In this document: piece after piece, positions 1 to 33,828 of the stretch
How the letters are laid out: each line of letters starts with the position of its first letter
How positions within the stretch are numbered: position 1 is the stretch's first letter
Origin: Haemonchus contortus
Taxonomy: Eukaryota > Nematoda > Chromadorea > Rhabditida > Trichostrongylidae
Direction: 5' to 3'
Assembly: GCA_000469685.2 (NCBI GenBank)
Contig: LS997565.1
Location: 6,707,005-6,771,004 of the forward strand
Length of the DNA: 64,000 nt
Made by a program: the position numbers and the translations under genes
The notes under the pieces: generated by a model
The model's input: only the letters and a program-made list of their open reading frames with translations
What the model was told of the DNA's origin: nothing
The model's database searches: none

Positions 1-3000
1 AGATGGATGAGCCAATCTTAAAATTAGGCTATTAAATAGTAAAGCTTTTCTAGGTGTTCACATAGATTGAACAGGTTCTTTGCAGCGATTACTGTACCTT
101 CTAAGGTCTGGATGAACCGAAAGAATTCCGAATGCAAGGCGTATTCCGAACCATTCCTGTATGCCTATGGCTTTTCTTTTGATGAAGCAACAAACTCTCC
201 CTGCAAAAGCAACAACTCCTGCGTTGCTTCTGGCAAAGAGTAAGTGCCCGAAAAAAAGCTACGAAGTGGGCATTACATGGTTGAGCCGAGTGCTATTCAT
301 AGGCACAGCTTACGATTACTCTAAGGTAAGTAACACAAGTAAAATAACAGAATTCGTGTTAGAGGTAGTTGGCAGACATGAACCCGCCCACAGGGGCGGG
401 GTTTGCGTCAGTGCAAACGTGACGAAGAAAGCATAAAAGTTGGCGGATTTCAAGAAAGATAAAGATTCAAAAAAGCAACAAAAAAGTTGTTCGAAATAAT
501 GACGACAGAAGCGATAAGGAAAGGGTATTCGGATAAGCTTCAATTGGTGCAAAGCATAAAGGGCTAATGGTAAGATCAGTAAGCCCGGATTGCAATACGT
601 ACCTTTTTTGGCGTATTCGTAGTACTGGCGACATGGTATATAGCATGAAAAGCTGTTTCATTGGAAAGAAAAAGAAGACGTATGGTTCGAGGTTCCGTAA
701 AAGTGCGTTGTCGTCTGTAACCGTCTGGGTGTCTCCCACCTAAGCGTCCTATTCTTCGGCGATCCAGCACTTCCTTGTGAATGGTGTAGCCCTAACAAAG
801 CCGTAATAATAAGGCCACTTCCGGGTGTGTACGCCAGCCAAGGAGGAACTGCAGCCCGTAATACCTTTATTACGGACCGTCTAGAGCATTTTTGACCTGA
901 CAGTGTCTCACGTGCTACCCCTAGAAGAATACTAAGGTCCATCTTCATGGGGAGGTCTCAGAAATCATTCTGATCGTTAAGTATGCCGTTGAATTAACGT
1001 GTCCTTCCTGCCAAACGGCCTGGTAGTGGTATGCTCTGCTTTTAATGGATAGGATGTTTGCTCAGTAAAAGTGGAATTCGATCTCCAGAAGTGTAACGTG
1101 CTGCTTTAGCCACTGCACTACTTATGTTTATATTAATCACCAAGAAAATTTCGCTTCCATGTACGGCAGCTGCAACTCCCTCGCCAATATGGAGACCCGA
1201 AACCCCGAAAAGAATTAGGAAGGCTCTCAGGGCATTGTCAATGCCTGTGTCATCAGTATTGCCACCAAAAATCGGTTTTACATCAAAACAAGTCTGTTTA
1301 CACCACAGAATCAATTTGGAAAAGAGTTATTATAAAATTTTGTGATCGCCCAGTGAGTGCATGCCAGACCACCAGCTGTTCACGTCGCTATCTTGAGGCC
1401 GATTTCCCATGGACGCGCACTGCATACGCCCTGCTACCAATATTGCATAAACAAAGCAATGCGTATATGGGTTACAATTCAACATTGAGGGTGAAAAGCA
1501 GCTGATGTGAAGGGAAAACTCGGTAAATGATGGCAGAAATCATGAAGGATAAAAGCATGGAGCCTTTTGATGTTAATAAATCCCATCTGTGAGATGCGCC
1601 ACGCATTTGATTTCCAATGAAAATATAGTGCGGTCTGAATGTGAATGTGGTCTGTGCGAATTCCAGTGATTCTCTCAGACGATCCTGGTAATCATCGAAA
1701 AAACCCGCATGAATGTGAAGCTTGGTTAGCCTCTTATCGATCTGTGATATGATCCCCGAACCACCGGCCTTCCATGCTCGTGTGATGGTGCTCTGACGAA
1801 ATCAAAACCCATAGACCCCTAAAAAAGCGTTTGAGTGTTGGCAGTCCTGTCTCTATAGGTCTCAGGTTAACGGAAAGAGCTTGAAGGAAAGCAGAAGTGA
1901 AGGCACGATATTATTGCATTGAAACGTTCCCTTAATTTGCTTGATTGGTGCTTAAATACGAAGCAGATAAAAGGCTCGCCTGAAAGGACAAAGAGAGTAG
2001 TGAGGGCTCATTTTGGAATAGAAAATAGACTTCCACTCAAAAGCAGGTGGTACAGATGTTGATTCAAATACTTTATTGCCAGGTGTTTTACATATTCTTT
2101 AGAGAGCTATGATGACGTGAAGCTAAAAAGAAAGGCCGGCAGCGGAATTGGCTATAACCCAGTGGAAGATTACCGATTCTGGCTCACAGGTGGATAATGA
2201 GCTTCAATTTCAGAGTGCGGTACATCCGCGAACGAAACTGCCTTCTTCTTGAAACCAAAGCTCAAGAAGGACTGAAAGGAGGAAAAAGACTCGAAACAGA
2301 ACCTTACAAGTCCACGCCTACTCACGTCTTTTCTTTGAGGGGAAAAGAAACTATCAAAAACATAGACGAAAGGGTATTGATGTTGTTCTGCCCTAACGGC
2401 AAGGTGATCTATATCAATTCCAGGAGGTTAGGGGCCGAACAGCTAACTGCTGCACAGATCGCTGTAGGATGCGCCGTGCACACGACATCTGCTTGAAATT
2501 TAGAAAATAACAACAGTCCAGAAAAAACGTGGTCATCCATCGTGATGTTTGCTGTTTCTGCTATCGTTCAAGGAAACTGGACAAATCAAGTGAATAAAAC
2601 AAGACTCCTAAGGGGAGTAGTGCTGACCCCCAAACATCGACAGTAACAGGTCAAGTACCGAATTGCTTTGCGCTGAATGGCTGGGATGCGCCGTGCATTT
2701 GACTTTCCCTCGAAATCCAGAAATCCGGAAAATATTGTAATGCGTTTCTCGTCTTAATAAAACTAGGATTAACAAAAATCGCTCTTAACGACTAAGCATG
2801 TGAATACGTCAACTTTAATTTTTGCACTGCTAAATGACAAAGTAAAATATGTATTCGTCGTTCATTTTGAAAATGCCACGAGATCATGGCTAACTACAGT
2901 GGAGGAGAGGAGATGGTAATCACTTCTATGAATAAAGAGTTGATACGAAATTATTTGATGAAAATTGAAAATCTGACAAATCGTCTTGAAGAAAAATAGT

Positions 3001-5219
3001 ACTCACAGTTCCCGCTCCATCCTAATCAGGCAATTTGTCAGCAGGTCCTAGCTGTTTCTCCATTTGACTAAATCCGCTCAATGAATAACCGGCGTGTTGT
3101 AGACAAAACCCACACCTTCAATTCCCAGTCTAAACGTATAGTATTTCAGCAGTTCCGTTTTTTTTGGTAAAGAGATACAGACAGACGTTTGCATGGTTGG
3201 TAAATAGCTGAACTTCAACTTTTGTCCAGAGCTGGTGAATGGAAGCTATCTACAGAATGTTCAGCGACTGGTTCTCTCGGAATGTTCACCTAACTACGTT
3301 GGCTTGCTACAGTACCAAGGTAACGGGTCTTTTCTCGAGGAAATCGATGACCAACGGCTGACAAGTAATACATGATGGTGATCAAGTAACCACCAAGCAG
3401 TATTGGAATTCGAAAGGTGGTAATTTTTGAGAACATTTATATTTAATTCCGCGGAGCAGAAGCGGAGTAGTGGCAAGTTACGCACTATAACAGGCGCCTG
3501 GTTCGAGTTCGGATCCTGGATCCCAGATCGACATCAACCTGGGCCAACCAGGCCTTCTAGCCTTCTATGATCGTCTGATTGGTACCAGATCCGTATGGAC
3601 TGACTTGCACATTGGCTGACCACCGCAAGTCATTGTATAGGACACATACGCATTCAACACGCTGCTACGATTCTCAATTGGGCGCATCCCTCAGCCTTGA
3701 TTCATTGACGTTGAAGGACTCAATCCTTTTACCCTTAATTCAATTTCATAGGGTTTGTCGCCTAAATACTTCAGCGACTTGACAAATGATTTAACGTCCC
3801 AAACTAATTCTAAAACTTTCTACTGCCTAGATTTACCAGTACACAATTCAGTAACTTACGAACCTCATAGAAGAGAACCGGGTCTGCCAAGCCATTGTCA
3901 TGTTTTGATCATCGCTACTCTTTCAGGGCCTAAACAGAACTAATGAAACTTTTGACAACTATATCGCACTACTTCCATTTACTACTACTAGTGGATAAGA
4001 TGGATAATTTCATAAACCCATATCAAAGACAACAATTTTAGGATATAGAAAAGTAAGAATTTCCCAACTTCTTCCGTCCTTACAGGAAAATCGCAAAAAT
4101 TCTTTTCTAGTTCGCAAAAAAAAAAACCCTTCCTTTACTAATCACCGGAGAACGTCCATTGCGCGCGTCCGTGGAAAGAGGTCACCCCGCCCAATTTGGG
4201 CGCGGGCACCCCAGTGAGGTCTCGGGGTAACATTACAGTACTACCAAGTGTCAGTGGAGTAAGTTATTTGCACTAGTAAATGTCATCTTCTCCTTGTGCT
4301 GACTGCCGTGCCCAAATCTTATGCTCCATGACAACTGCGACGAAGTACCGCGGGCCGATCCGCCGCATGCGACGGCTGCGGCGTGACCTCGTGACGCGGC
4401 GTGACGCGCGCAACGAAGCGCACCCCTAATCACCAACTCTGATGAGAGAAAATCGTCGTTTCCTTGGTGAACTCTAATCTTCAACTATTTTGAGCGACTC
4501 AGACCATAAAGCCAAGCTTCCTATCCTTCAAAAGTAAAAACTGCACGGATATAGCTACCAGAGCAGTCACTCACAGCTCACAAAGGAGCCAAAAATACAG
4601 AATTTAGTTGAAACTGCTTCACTTCCCACTCCAATACTACAAAATCAAACAAGCATTTTACAAATGCCATATTTACAATTGATAATTATGCATAGAAATG
4701 AAAGGAAAATTTCGAAAATTGGAAATAACATAGGAAGCCCATAGTGTCACTCTACCTGTCTGACAATATCACAACGGATTTTTCGAATTTTCAGTAAAAC
4801 ATACGGAACGGGAAAATGAAAATTGTGAATAAAAGGCAGATCGAATGTCTTGAAAGGAGTTCACGTAATATTCGCAGCATGCTTTCACATTTCATTACAT
4901 CTCGCTATGTGCACTTCGGAGTGAGTATCGATTTTACGCGCGCAAAAAATAACCATTTTTCAAATGCTAGCAAAAAAGAGATGGTAGAAATGCCAAAGCC
5001 TGCCTTCGAATAAATCTCAGTCAAAAGATAATATGAGTATAGCTAAGCTCAAAAAAGTTAGTAAAGGGCAATAAGAGTTTGCAATAAATATATTACATGT
5101 ACAAAGAAAGAGTAAGAGACATAAACAAGGCCTACAACACTCATTTCTGTTAACATCACCGAGTGAAGTGATTAGATAATAGTATAATATAAACAAAATA
5201 AATAGTCAGCAAGCGATTA
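1..5219. other. Intergenic region, no gene recognised
   Basis: I see no convincing gene here. The longest open stretch that looks at all protein-like is plus 2197-2496 (99 codons, ATG to TGA). It has no recognised domain and no clear neighbouring exon. A short motif GGATGCGCCGTGCA recurs at about 2468 and 2687, with a diverged form near 1595, so the 1.6-2.7 kb stretch contains related copies of some sequence. A GC-rich patch at about 4340-4425, rich in CG steps, stands out from the AT-rich surroundings. The stretch nearest 5219 is the 3' flank of the RabGAP gene. Confidence 0.5.
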
Positions 5220-26288
<21,069 letters not shown>

Positions 26289-28468
26289 GCTAGGTCAAAT
26301 CACTCCTGTAACTGAATAGGTTAAGAGTATCAATCTACGTCAGCAGGAATTAAAGAAATCAATGTAATGACTAAATTCAACGTCCGTTCAAACAAAACGA
26401 TTCAGAAACATAAAAAAGATGCACTGTTGTTATCACACCACTAGATATTCAATACAGGCGAATTTCATTCGAGTCACGGTCTTCACAAGATTTGGTTCAG
26501 GATTGTAATTTTTCCATATCCAACATTTCTACAGTTACTACGAGGATCATCGAGTTTTGGTGACTTTTCTTAACAATTTCTGTACACCTATAACCCTCTA
26601 TCGATTCAGTTATTCTTATTGGAGGCCAGAACCCATTTACAACTAATTGCACTGCCGACCAGAACACGGCATATTGCGGCGCTTATGAATAAGGCTTGGG
26701 AAAGTATGTGCAGTTATTTTGCTAAATAGTATAAGCAGCTCGAACAATGAACAGCTCTTCAATTATCGTGTTCTATAAATCTTGAAAAGCACTACTGGAA
26801 CTTTTTGGTTTTGCAAACTATTTGAGTGAGATATAGTATTAAACACAATGTTAACGTATGCGAAACATCTGCTCCTCAAAACTGGAACTCAAATAAAAAC
26901 TGACAGGCTAGATCACATGATCCACGAGTCGCATAACTTTGTAACAGACGTTTTTTGAAAAATGACGCATGCCTTCCCATATAAGCGTACTGTATTTGAT
27001 ATTGTACGTAGCTGCAGTACACACTTATAATCGAACGCGCAAACCAATAACTGCACATTTGTGTTATTTTTTGTATTAAGCTACTCGTTTATGAGGGGAT
27101 AGTGTTGCATAATGATCTTGAAGTCATAGACTACAATTCAATTTCAATAAATTCGTAACTCTTTTTCCCCAATATGGAAGTGCTCGTTGTTTCATTTGAA
27201 AGTAAGCATTATTTCAGGCCTTTTTATATCCCAAAGTGTGGCTGTTTGAGAGAAAGAGATACTATACTGTACTTTAATACACACATAATCGAACCACTTA
27301 CTCTGTTTGACCCTACCAGTCAAATTCTCGTACTGTCGTCCAGCTGTGTTACTCTTGAACCAAAGCTTGGACCTTGAAATTCTTTCCAAAGTCAAGTACC
27401 CTTACCAATAGCGGACATACCAGTTGTTCATCAAATTCGGACGTACTACGCAGCTACTCTCCATAAGACCCGTGAATCAATTATGTATCCACAAATATCC
27501 TTTATAAGGAGAGCATAGACTTTTTTCAAGCTAATCCTTTTCTGCAGAAGAATATTTTTTAGCTTTTTCAGTAGCCTTTAAGAAGTGTTGGATTTTGTCG
27601 AATTTCTATTGCAAGAAGCCCCACCTCCCACTGAAAAGTAACGCCCCTCTTCGTACGTGTGTTCGCGAACCACAATCAACTAAAAGACTTGCACTACAAC
27701 GAGACTCATGATGAAGTGGATCACCAACAAAGACGTGAAGACCATTTGCACTCAGCCATCTTGTACCACATAGACGAGAAAAAAGCCATCAAAAAATGTG
27801 GAAATAACTCAGCGGAATAGTTTCCGCATGAGTGAATCAAGAGTATTCGAAAATTGTTAGTTTGCCTTAGGTTGCTTAACATTTTATTGGAGAATAGTAA
27901 ACAAAGCTATTGAAAACAAATGTACCGAAGAGAAAAACCTATGGCAACATCGCAGCACATTCAACGGTGTGCTCTTAAATTTAAATACGAAAAGGGAGAT
28001 CTCGGGCGAAGGTGAGGCGTTGAGTCGGGTTGAAGACAAGCAGGCTCATCCATACTACAGTAATATATTGTAGCTTTGCCGTTAGTCTTGGCAAAAGTCC
28101 CAGTTTTTGCCGAAATTCTATTGCAAGAAGTCCGCCTCCCACTAAACTTTCACGCCCCTTTTCGTACGTGTGTTCGCGCACAACAATCAACTATGATAGA
28201 ACGAGAAGTGGATCATCTACAAAGACGTGCTACCATTTGTTGAGACGCGAAATGATTGATCCTACATGCTCATCTATCAGAAGCGCATGCCTCTGCAGAT
28301 GACCCTTTCTTTTACTGAAAGGCAGTCGACATTGCCCTACTTGATAGAAAATTTTAGTATTACTTTGAATAACTCGAATTGAAACAGTTTTGTTGAGTAA
28401 GTCGTGCTGGACGGTTTCGTCACAATCTAAGGACATGAATAAGGCTGGGTAGTTTTAGAAACTGCGAT
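26289..28468. other. Spacer between the RabGAP 5' end and the AT-hook gene 3' end
   Basis: AT-rich, with no gene recognised. It should hold the RabGAP promoter. It contains two copies of a roughly 155 bp segment (27598-27755 and 28083-28240), reported separately. No clear splice acceptor for an upstream non-coding exon could be chosen. Confidence 0.5.
27598..28240. repeat. Direct duplication, two diverged copies of about 155 bp
   Basis: Copies at 27598-27755 and 28083-28240 share TTCTATTGCAAGAAG, CGTACGTGTGTTCGCG, ACAATCAACTA and AAAGACGTG in the same order, 485 bp apart. Differences are spread over the length. The intervening 330 bp is not repeated. No ORF spans either copy, so this looks like a non-coding segmental duplication or two copies of a short dispersed element. 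Confidence 0.75.
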
Positions 28469-31400
28469 TCAATTTGCTTCTGGTCGCCTCCTGGACTTGT
28501 TCGAGAAGTCGCCACTGTCACCACTACGGCATTGGTATCTCTGAAAATGTTTATTCTTATTTTTGAATGATTCGCCTGGGTCGGGAGGTGCCGTAGTGGT
28601 CATTCCGAGAAAGGAGGATCTGCTGGGCAACAGTGGCATATGGACAGCAGTATGTAGGAACAAGCTTGCTTTACTGACGCTAATGGTTGCTTTCATAGTC
28701 ACGCGCCGACGCTCATGCGTTAATGACGCTTGACGCTTAACAATGAAAGCACCCAAATAGAGTAATTCGATGACAAAGTTGTCGAAAGGTGTAATTCAGC
28801 GCAGTCTCACCTGTGAATGTAATCCGTCCATTCGTTGATTACGTTGATTATTCGCAACTGGTGATATAGGAGCGGAAACTGGATTAGGTACAGGAGCAGG
28901 TGCAGGTACAGGGAACTGGGCTCCCAGTGGATTCCCGTCCATCATAGGAAGAAACGGAGGCAATGGAGCCGTCAGCGAATGTTGCATTTGCTGATGTAGA
29001 TGATGCATGTGAAGATGGTAATCGTACATCATCTTTTGTGGTGGTGGCAGAAAGGGCCCGTAGAATGGCGTCGGCATCGGGAACAGTGGCGGTTGATTTA
29101 CCATAGCTAAAATAAAGCAATATATAATAAATTTGTGGTATTCAACGATTTTTGTAGGCTAGTCGCGCAAATTCTTGGATGATTTGCTCATTTAAGTCAT
29201 AGGGAAAGTCCGGAACGACCCGAAAACATGTACGAAAATGAGCAGTTTCCAAGCTCCTAATGCATGCTCAAATTAAACTGGTCAACTAGCCGACGTCTAG
29301 CTGTCTGAGCTCTCTCTTGGACTGTGATTTTTTCAACGTCTCCCCCATACCCTGCACTCTTTGTCTAGCCCACTGACTGCTTATTTCACAGCGCAACGGT
29401 GAGGAATTTCCATCGCGGCTTCGACCCTCTGGCGATCACTTTTCCCAGTCCTCAAAATACTGAAACAATTTCTATACCTCGACTCAGATCGGATGCTACT
29501 GAACCAGCAGATCCATCGCCTCTCCGATTCAACAACGAGCTCTGCTGTCGATTGGCAGCACCAGGAGATTCGGCTGCGGAGCCGTCTTGCTGCCTGTTCT
29601 CGGACTCTTTATTCGTTTTCGGCTGCTGCAGTGGTGGCGGTGGTGGTGGAGGAGGTGGCTAGAAATAGCTCTTAAGTAAAGGTCAAAATTTTTAAATCTT
29701 GGATGAATCTGCTCCTGCTATCATGAAAACTTTCCCATACACAATCAGACTCTGGGTGATGTTGGTAACACGGTGGTGTGCGGTTGCAATGGTTTTCCAT
29801 CGCGTATAAACGTCCTAATGATGAAATCTTGAGTAGCCTTTCCACACTCTTCATTTACCAGGGGAATCGTAAGGCAAGGGGCAAGAGGAGATTGAGATAT
29901 TACGACGGGAGAGCAATGGACCTACCAACGACCTACCCTAAAGGACCGTTTGCAGCCCCTGAGAGTACCACACCTTCCACGTAGTCTGATGCCCATCCTG
30001 CGCTTACGCCCAATATGCATCGCCAATAGCTTGCCCTCTAAAGCCAACAAACACTGAATACCATTCAATAAGAGCTGCGCATCTATTTCATTCAAAGCAA
30101 ATAAAATTGTGTGACAACGTACATCATAATTTTACAAATCTAAAATTTTATTGGAGTTTTGCCAGCGCCTTCGAGGCCTATACTGTTTTATGTCCATTTC
30201 ACTGAAGAAATTTCTCGAAGATACCTAAAACTCACAAAAAATCCGGGGAAGTTATGAAGATTCCTAGGTGATAGTTGGTCAGCCAGATTTGTTCGCTGGT
30301 TTTCTCGTTCTCTTGTGAGTGCCTGAAATATGCCATATTAGCCACTTACCTCAAACTACAAATGTTTGTAAAAATGCATTTGGCATGATTCCAACAACTT
30401 CTTGGTCTGATTTCCTCAGCTAAGGACTTCACTTAATAATAATCTATGAAGAATTGCTCAAAACTCACGATAGTTGTCACCTTTGTTGTTGTCAGTTATT
30501 CACTTTTGTCATAAGAAGCACTGAATGTGCGCCATAGCTAACAACTAACTGCCGCGCCGCGACCGCACGCGACAGATAGGAGCATTCACGAATCTGTGTT
30601 CCATCTTAAAATGAAAAAATATCTTCTAGGATTTCGACGGACCTCCATTTTTGTCGATAATTCGTCGACGACTTGTCGTAATGAATCGCATGAGGTTTTC
30701 AACGTAGTGCGTACAGCTTCGATCTCATTTGTATGCTTCAATGACGCCTGGCGTAAAGAATTGCACTGGTCGCCAAGCCGAGACAGTTCAGCCTGTACGC
30801 TGAGCAGAGTGTTGTTGGACGCATTCAACTTTTCGTCACATTTCTTTGTGTATTCATTCAGGACAGCGGTCATCTCGTCCTTGTCGTGTTCGGACCGCCC
30901 ACGCAACTGCGCCTGTATTCGGTTTACCGCTTCCATTACTTGTTGTACGTCTCGTTGTTCACTTATTATTCTGCAATATTACTTATTTATAATTTCTAAC
31001 TGGACTATAAGGCCCTTGATGATAGCTGGCTTACCGCTGAAGGCTACAAGCTATTTTGAGCTTCTGCTGATCTTCACACGACGATATCAGCGAGTTGAGC
31101 TGGAATGGCAAGTAATAAGAACGGCTCAAGCATCCCTCGTCCAACACTGTTTAAACTTGCTAAGACCCATCCCTTTACTTCCCAAAAGTTCCATCCCATC
31201 GTAGAGTATCCCAAAGATTTCTGACTATCGCTTTAGAGTCACACGTTTTCAACTACTATCTTCAGTATCTCATTTTGGTGGCTTTGGGCTGATTTCAAGG
31301 CACATCATCTATGACACACAACACCTCGTTCTACATTATGAGCGCTATTAAATGTCTGTGAAGTTTCACCCTTCACAATACCGCTGACCTACCGTAGTCC

Positions 31401-33234
31401 GAGAAAAGGTACGATAGCATTATCACTACTGATAGCGATGGCATCGTAAACAAGTCAATCTTCAGAAGAAACACCCACACCTACCTCCTTGGTAAGTGAG
31501 AGAATTTTGAAGTCGTGATCTTTCTGTTTCTTCTTAGGCTGAGGTTTTTTCTTCACTGCAGCCTCTATCTGTGGGGTGGGTGGTGCAGCAGGCTGGGGCT
31601 CCGGCTCTGTCGCCCTGTGAGGGGACTTCTGCTGCTCAATGTAGTCCTCGACGATGGACAAAGGAGGTGTCATGTCTCCATCCGAGTACGAATTTTCCGA
31701 AAGTGTTGGCATTATATTGGACGAAGGCTGAGCTTCCTTAATAGTGCTGGGTGAATCAACCGGAATTGAAGAATCTTCAAGCTTGTCTCTATCTGCTATG
31801 GCCGGTTTGACCTTCGTCACTTCAGAGGGCGCCATATCATCGACTTCATCGTGAGGTGAGGCTTCAATCTTCTGAAGAGACGCGACTTCTTTGATTTCTT
31901 TTGTGGGTTTGCTGATATCCATGTTCGGCTGTGTCTGCAGTGTTGACGATCCCAAATGATTCCGATCAGACAGATCCAAACACGACTGCGTTCCGATGCT
32001 TCTTGAAGTTATTTCTGTTTTTACGCCGTTTCGTACGATGCCTCGCTGAAAGGGAATATTTCATTCACAAATCGTTCTGACCCGCCTTAATCTGCACCAG
32101 AAGAAAAGCGAATATTTGAACCGACTTTTCTAACCACCCGTTACCGGAGTGCCACTTAAGCCATTACGCCATTTGAGCACGGCTTAGCCACGTTGATATA
32201 GGTCTTGTGTCATGTCTCTGTGATGTCCAGTTTAAGAAGTGATAGAGTAGTTTTATTAGGGACGCTAAGATCAGTAGCAGGTAGTTGTTGTTAGAGATGA
32301 AACCATCAAAACGGTTAATCAACGGCTGAAGTCTCCAGGAAACCCAATCTTCCTAGAGCGGAAAAAATGAGTTCATATGCGTATAGATGGTTCTCGATTA
32401 GATTAGGTAGAAGAGGAACGGTGAGCGTATGGAATGGAAAGAGAGCGGGATCCTAGGAAAGGGGTAGGATCTCACGACGAGTGATTCAAAAAAGTTACAG
32501 TGTCCAAAACTGAGTATAAAGCCTTATTGACCTGCCTAACTTCTCACTCCCCTAAAAAAGACATGAGTAAATAATGAATAATAAAAACAATAAATGGTTT
32601 GATCCCCACCGAGTGTGGTCCAGCGAGAGAATGAGAAGCTTGAGCGCCATTCATTCTCGGCTTGTTGACGCTCTAAATTTGGTGGGTGATTATAACAACA
32701 ACCCAAAATAGTGGCAAAAATGTCTACTGTTTACTTTGGCATTAGTCCAATTACCACTTGCTCGGCCCCATTGGGTTTTTGAAAGTTTTTTTTTTGGGAT
32801 GCACTCCCGCATTCGACTGCTATTCACAATAGTAGTGTCGAGGTGAAATTGTATTTGGCCCATATGATGACCTGGTCAGCCGATGCTTTTATACTCCCAT
32901 ACAAGTTTGATACCAACTAAGCGAACCCAGAGAAAGGAATGGTTCCGGTGGGCCTGGGCAGATATCTATTCGGGTTCTGATCTATGGACCATGCCTGTGT
33001 GAAGTGCACCCACCACCTCGCCCGTACTAATAAGAATACCTGTTCTTCACCCAAATGGAGTAACTATGATGACTGAAATGAAGTGTAAACTTCAACCCAG
33101 AAGAACTCAACTCCCACAAAGAGAAAGCCTTGAAAATCACATACGCCTTTTGGACGTCCTCTCTTTCTGGGCGGGGCATTCAAGTCAGATGAAGCTGCTG
33201 GTCGTTTTAGTTTTGCCGGTAGTACTTCGGTCAT
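28469..33234 (-). CDS. AT-hook and coiled-coil protein, 530 aa, family unknown
   Basis: Seven exons in perfect phase: 33234-33145, 32045-31485, 31099-31035, 30970-30643, 29658-29478, 29106-28811, 28540-28469 (TGA). Residues 1-30 hold an AT-hook (RKRGRPKG), which binds the minor groove of AT-rich DNA. Residues 31-217 are acidic and disordered, with a Lys/Pro-rich patch (KKKPQPKKKQK) near the end. Residues 218-348 include a long charged helix with heptad-like Leu/Val spacing, predicted coiled coil. Then comes a run of nine prolines, a Gln/Ser-rich segment, and a Pro/Met/His-rich region (about 410-507) with PLFPMPTPFYGPF and HMHHLHQQM. The last exon adds 23 mostly polar residues. The start is the first ATG, 18 bases after a TTTTACAG acceptor. 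A nuclear, chromatin-associated role is inferred from the AT-hook only. Extra exons between 30643 and 29658 cannot be excluded. Confidence 0.75.
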
Positions 33235-33253
33235 AGTGAGCTTGACAGCTTCG

Positions 33254-33264
33254 CTGTAAAAGGA
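33254..33264 (-). promoter_or_regulatory. Splice or trans-splice acceptor before the AT-hook start codon
   Basis: The minus strand reads CCTTTTACAG just 18 bases before the ATG of the AT-hook gene, with no upstream coding exon seen in phase. In nematodes such a site close to the ATG often accepts a spliced leader. A non-coding 5' exon is the alternative. Confidence 0.45.
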
Positions 33265-33295
33265 ATATTCTAGAATAATTCCTACAAAATCCAAA

Positions 33296-33700
33296 TCAGG
33301 TGAAAATGCAATGGGGTATTGGGGCGGGAGAGAAGGGGGGGGGAATGTATACCAGTGTCAGTATAACAAGACAAGAAATTAACGCGGTTTTACGTGTTTT
33401 TCCGCGTCATGCTGGCACTGTACCGGAAAAGGATAGGGGTGAGGAGTGTGGGCGCCAGCCATCTGTGCGCTCTTACCAAGGGGATGTAGTCTTTCAAATA
33501 AGCCCTAGCATGGTAAGAGCACCTGGGTAGGTGAGATGATTACCTCGTACGAAAAGCTGGAAACTCGCCCACCCCGATGCCTTCGCCTCTCCAAGGCCTA
33601 TTGTTAGTTAAAAATTTTATGACGGTGGTAAAACACGGAGTAACACGTAACTCCATGTTAACTCCCTGATATACTCACCCTGTTATGCATGCTCCAACCC
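33296..33700. repeat. Diverged relative of the 34971-35371 inverted-repeat element
   Basis: The interior (about 33480-33600) matches the element at 34971-35371: CAAATAAGCC, GGTA(A/G)GAGCACCTGGGTAG, GATTACCTC, then CGCCCACC(C/G)CG and CTTC. The left end has GTGAAAATG followed by G-rich sequence, like the other copy's terminal repeat, but the right terminal repeat is not clear. It lies between the AT-hook gene and its upstream neighbour. Confidence 0.6.
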
Positions 33701-33828
33701 ACCCACCCCTCACCCCCGAGGAGTCGCGCGCAACGTGTGCGTTTCATCCTGTTTAATCGGCGATAGAATCGGACGTCTCCCACCTAACTTTAATGGCAGT
33801 CAATTAATAAAATATTTGAAACAAATTA

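Noticed and set aside
3490..3520. GGTTCGAGTTCGG, considered as a tRNA B box
   Set aside because: The consensus is not met and no cloverleaf or A box is found upstream.
29399..29662. Plus-strand ORF ending in a glycine run
   Set aside because: Complement of the nine-proline run in exon 5 of the AT-hook gene.
30596..31204. 202-codon plus-strand ORF
   Set aside because: It is the antisense of the coiled-coil exons of the AT-hook gene. The minus strand has matching splice sites, phase and composition.
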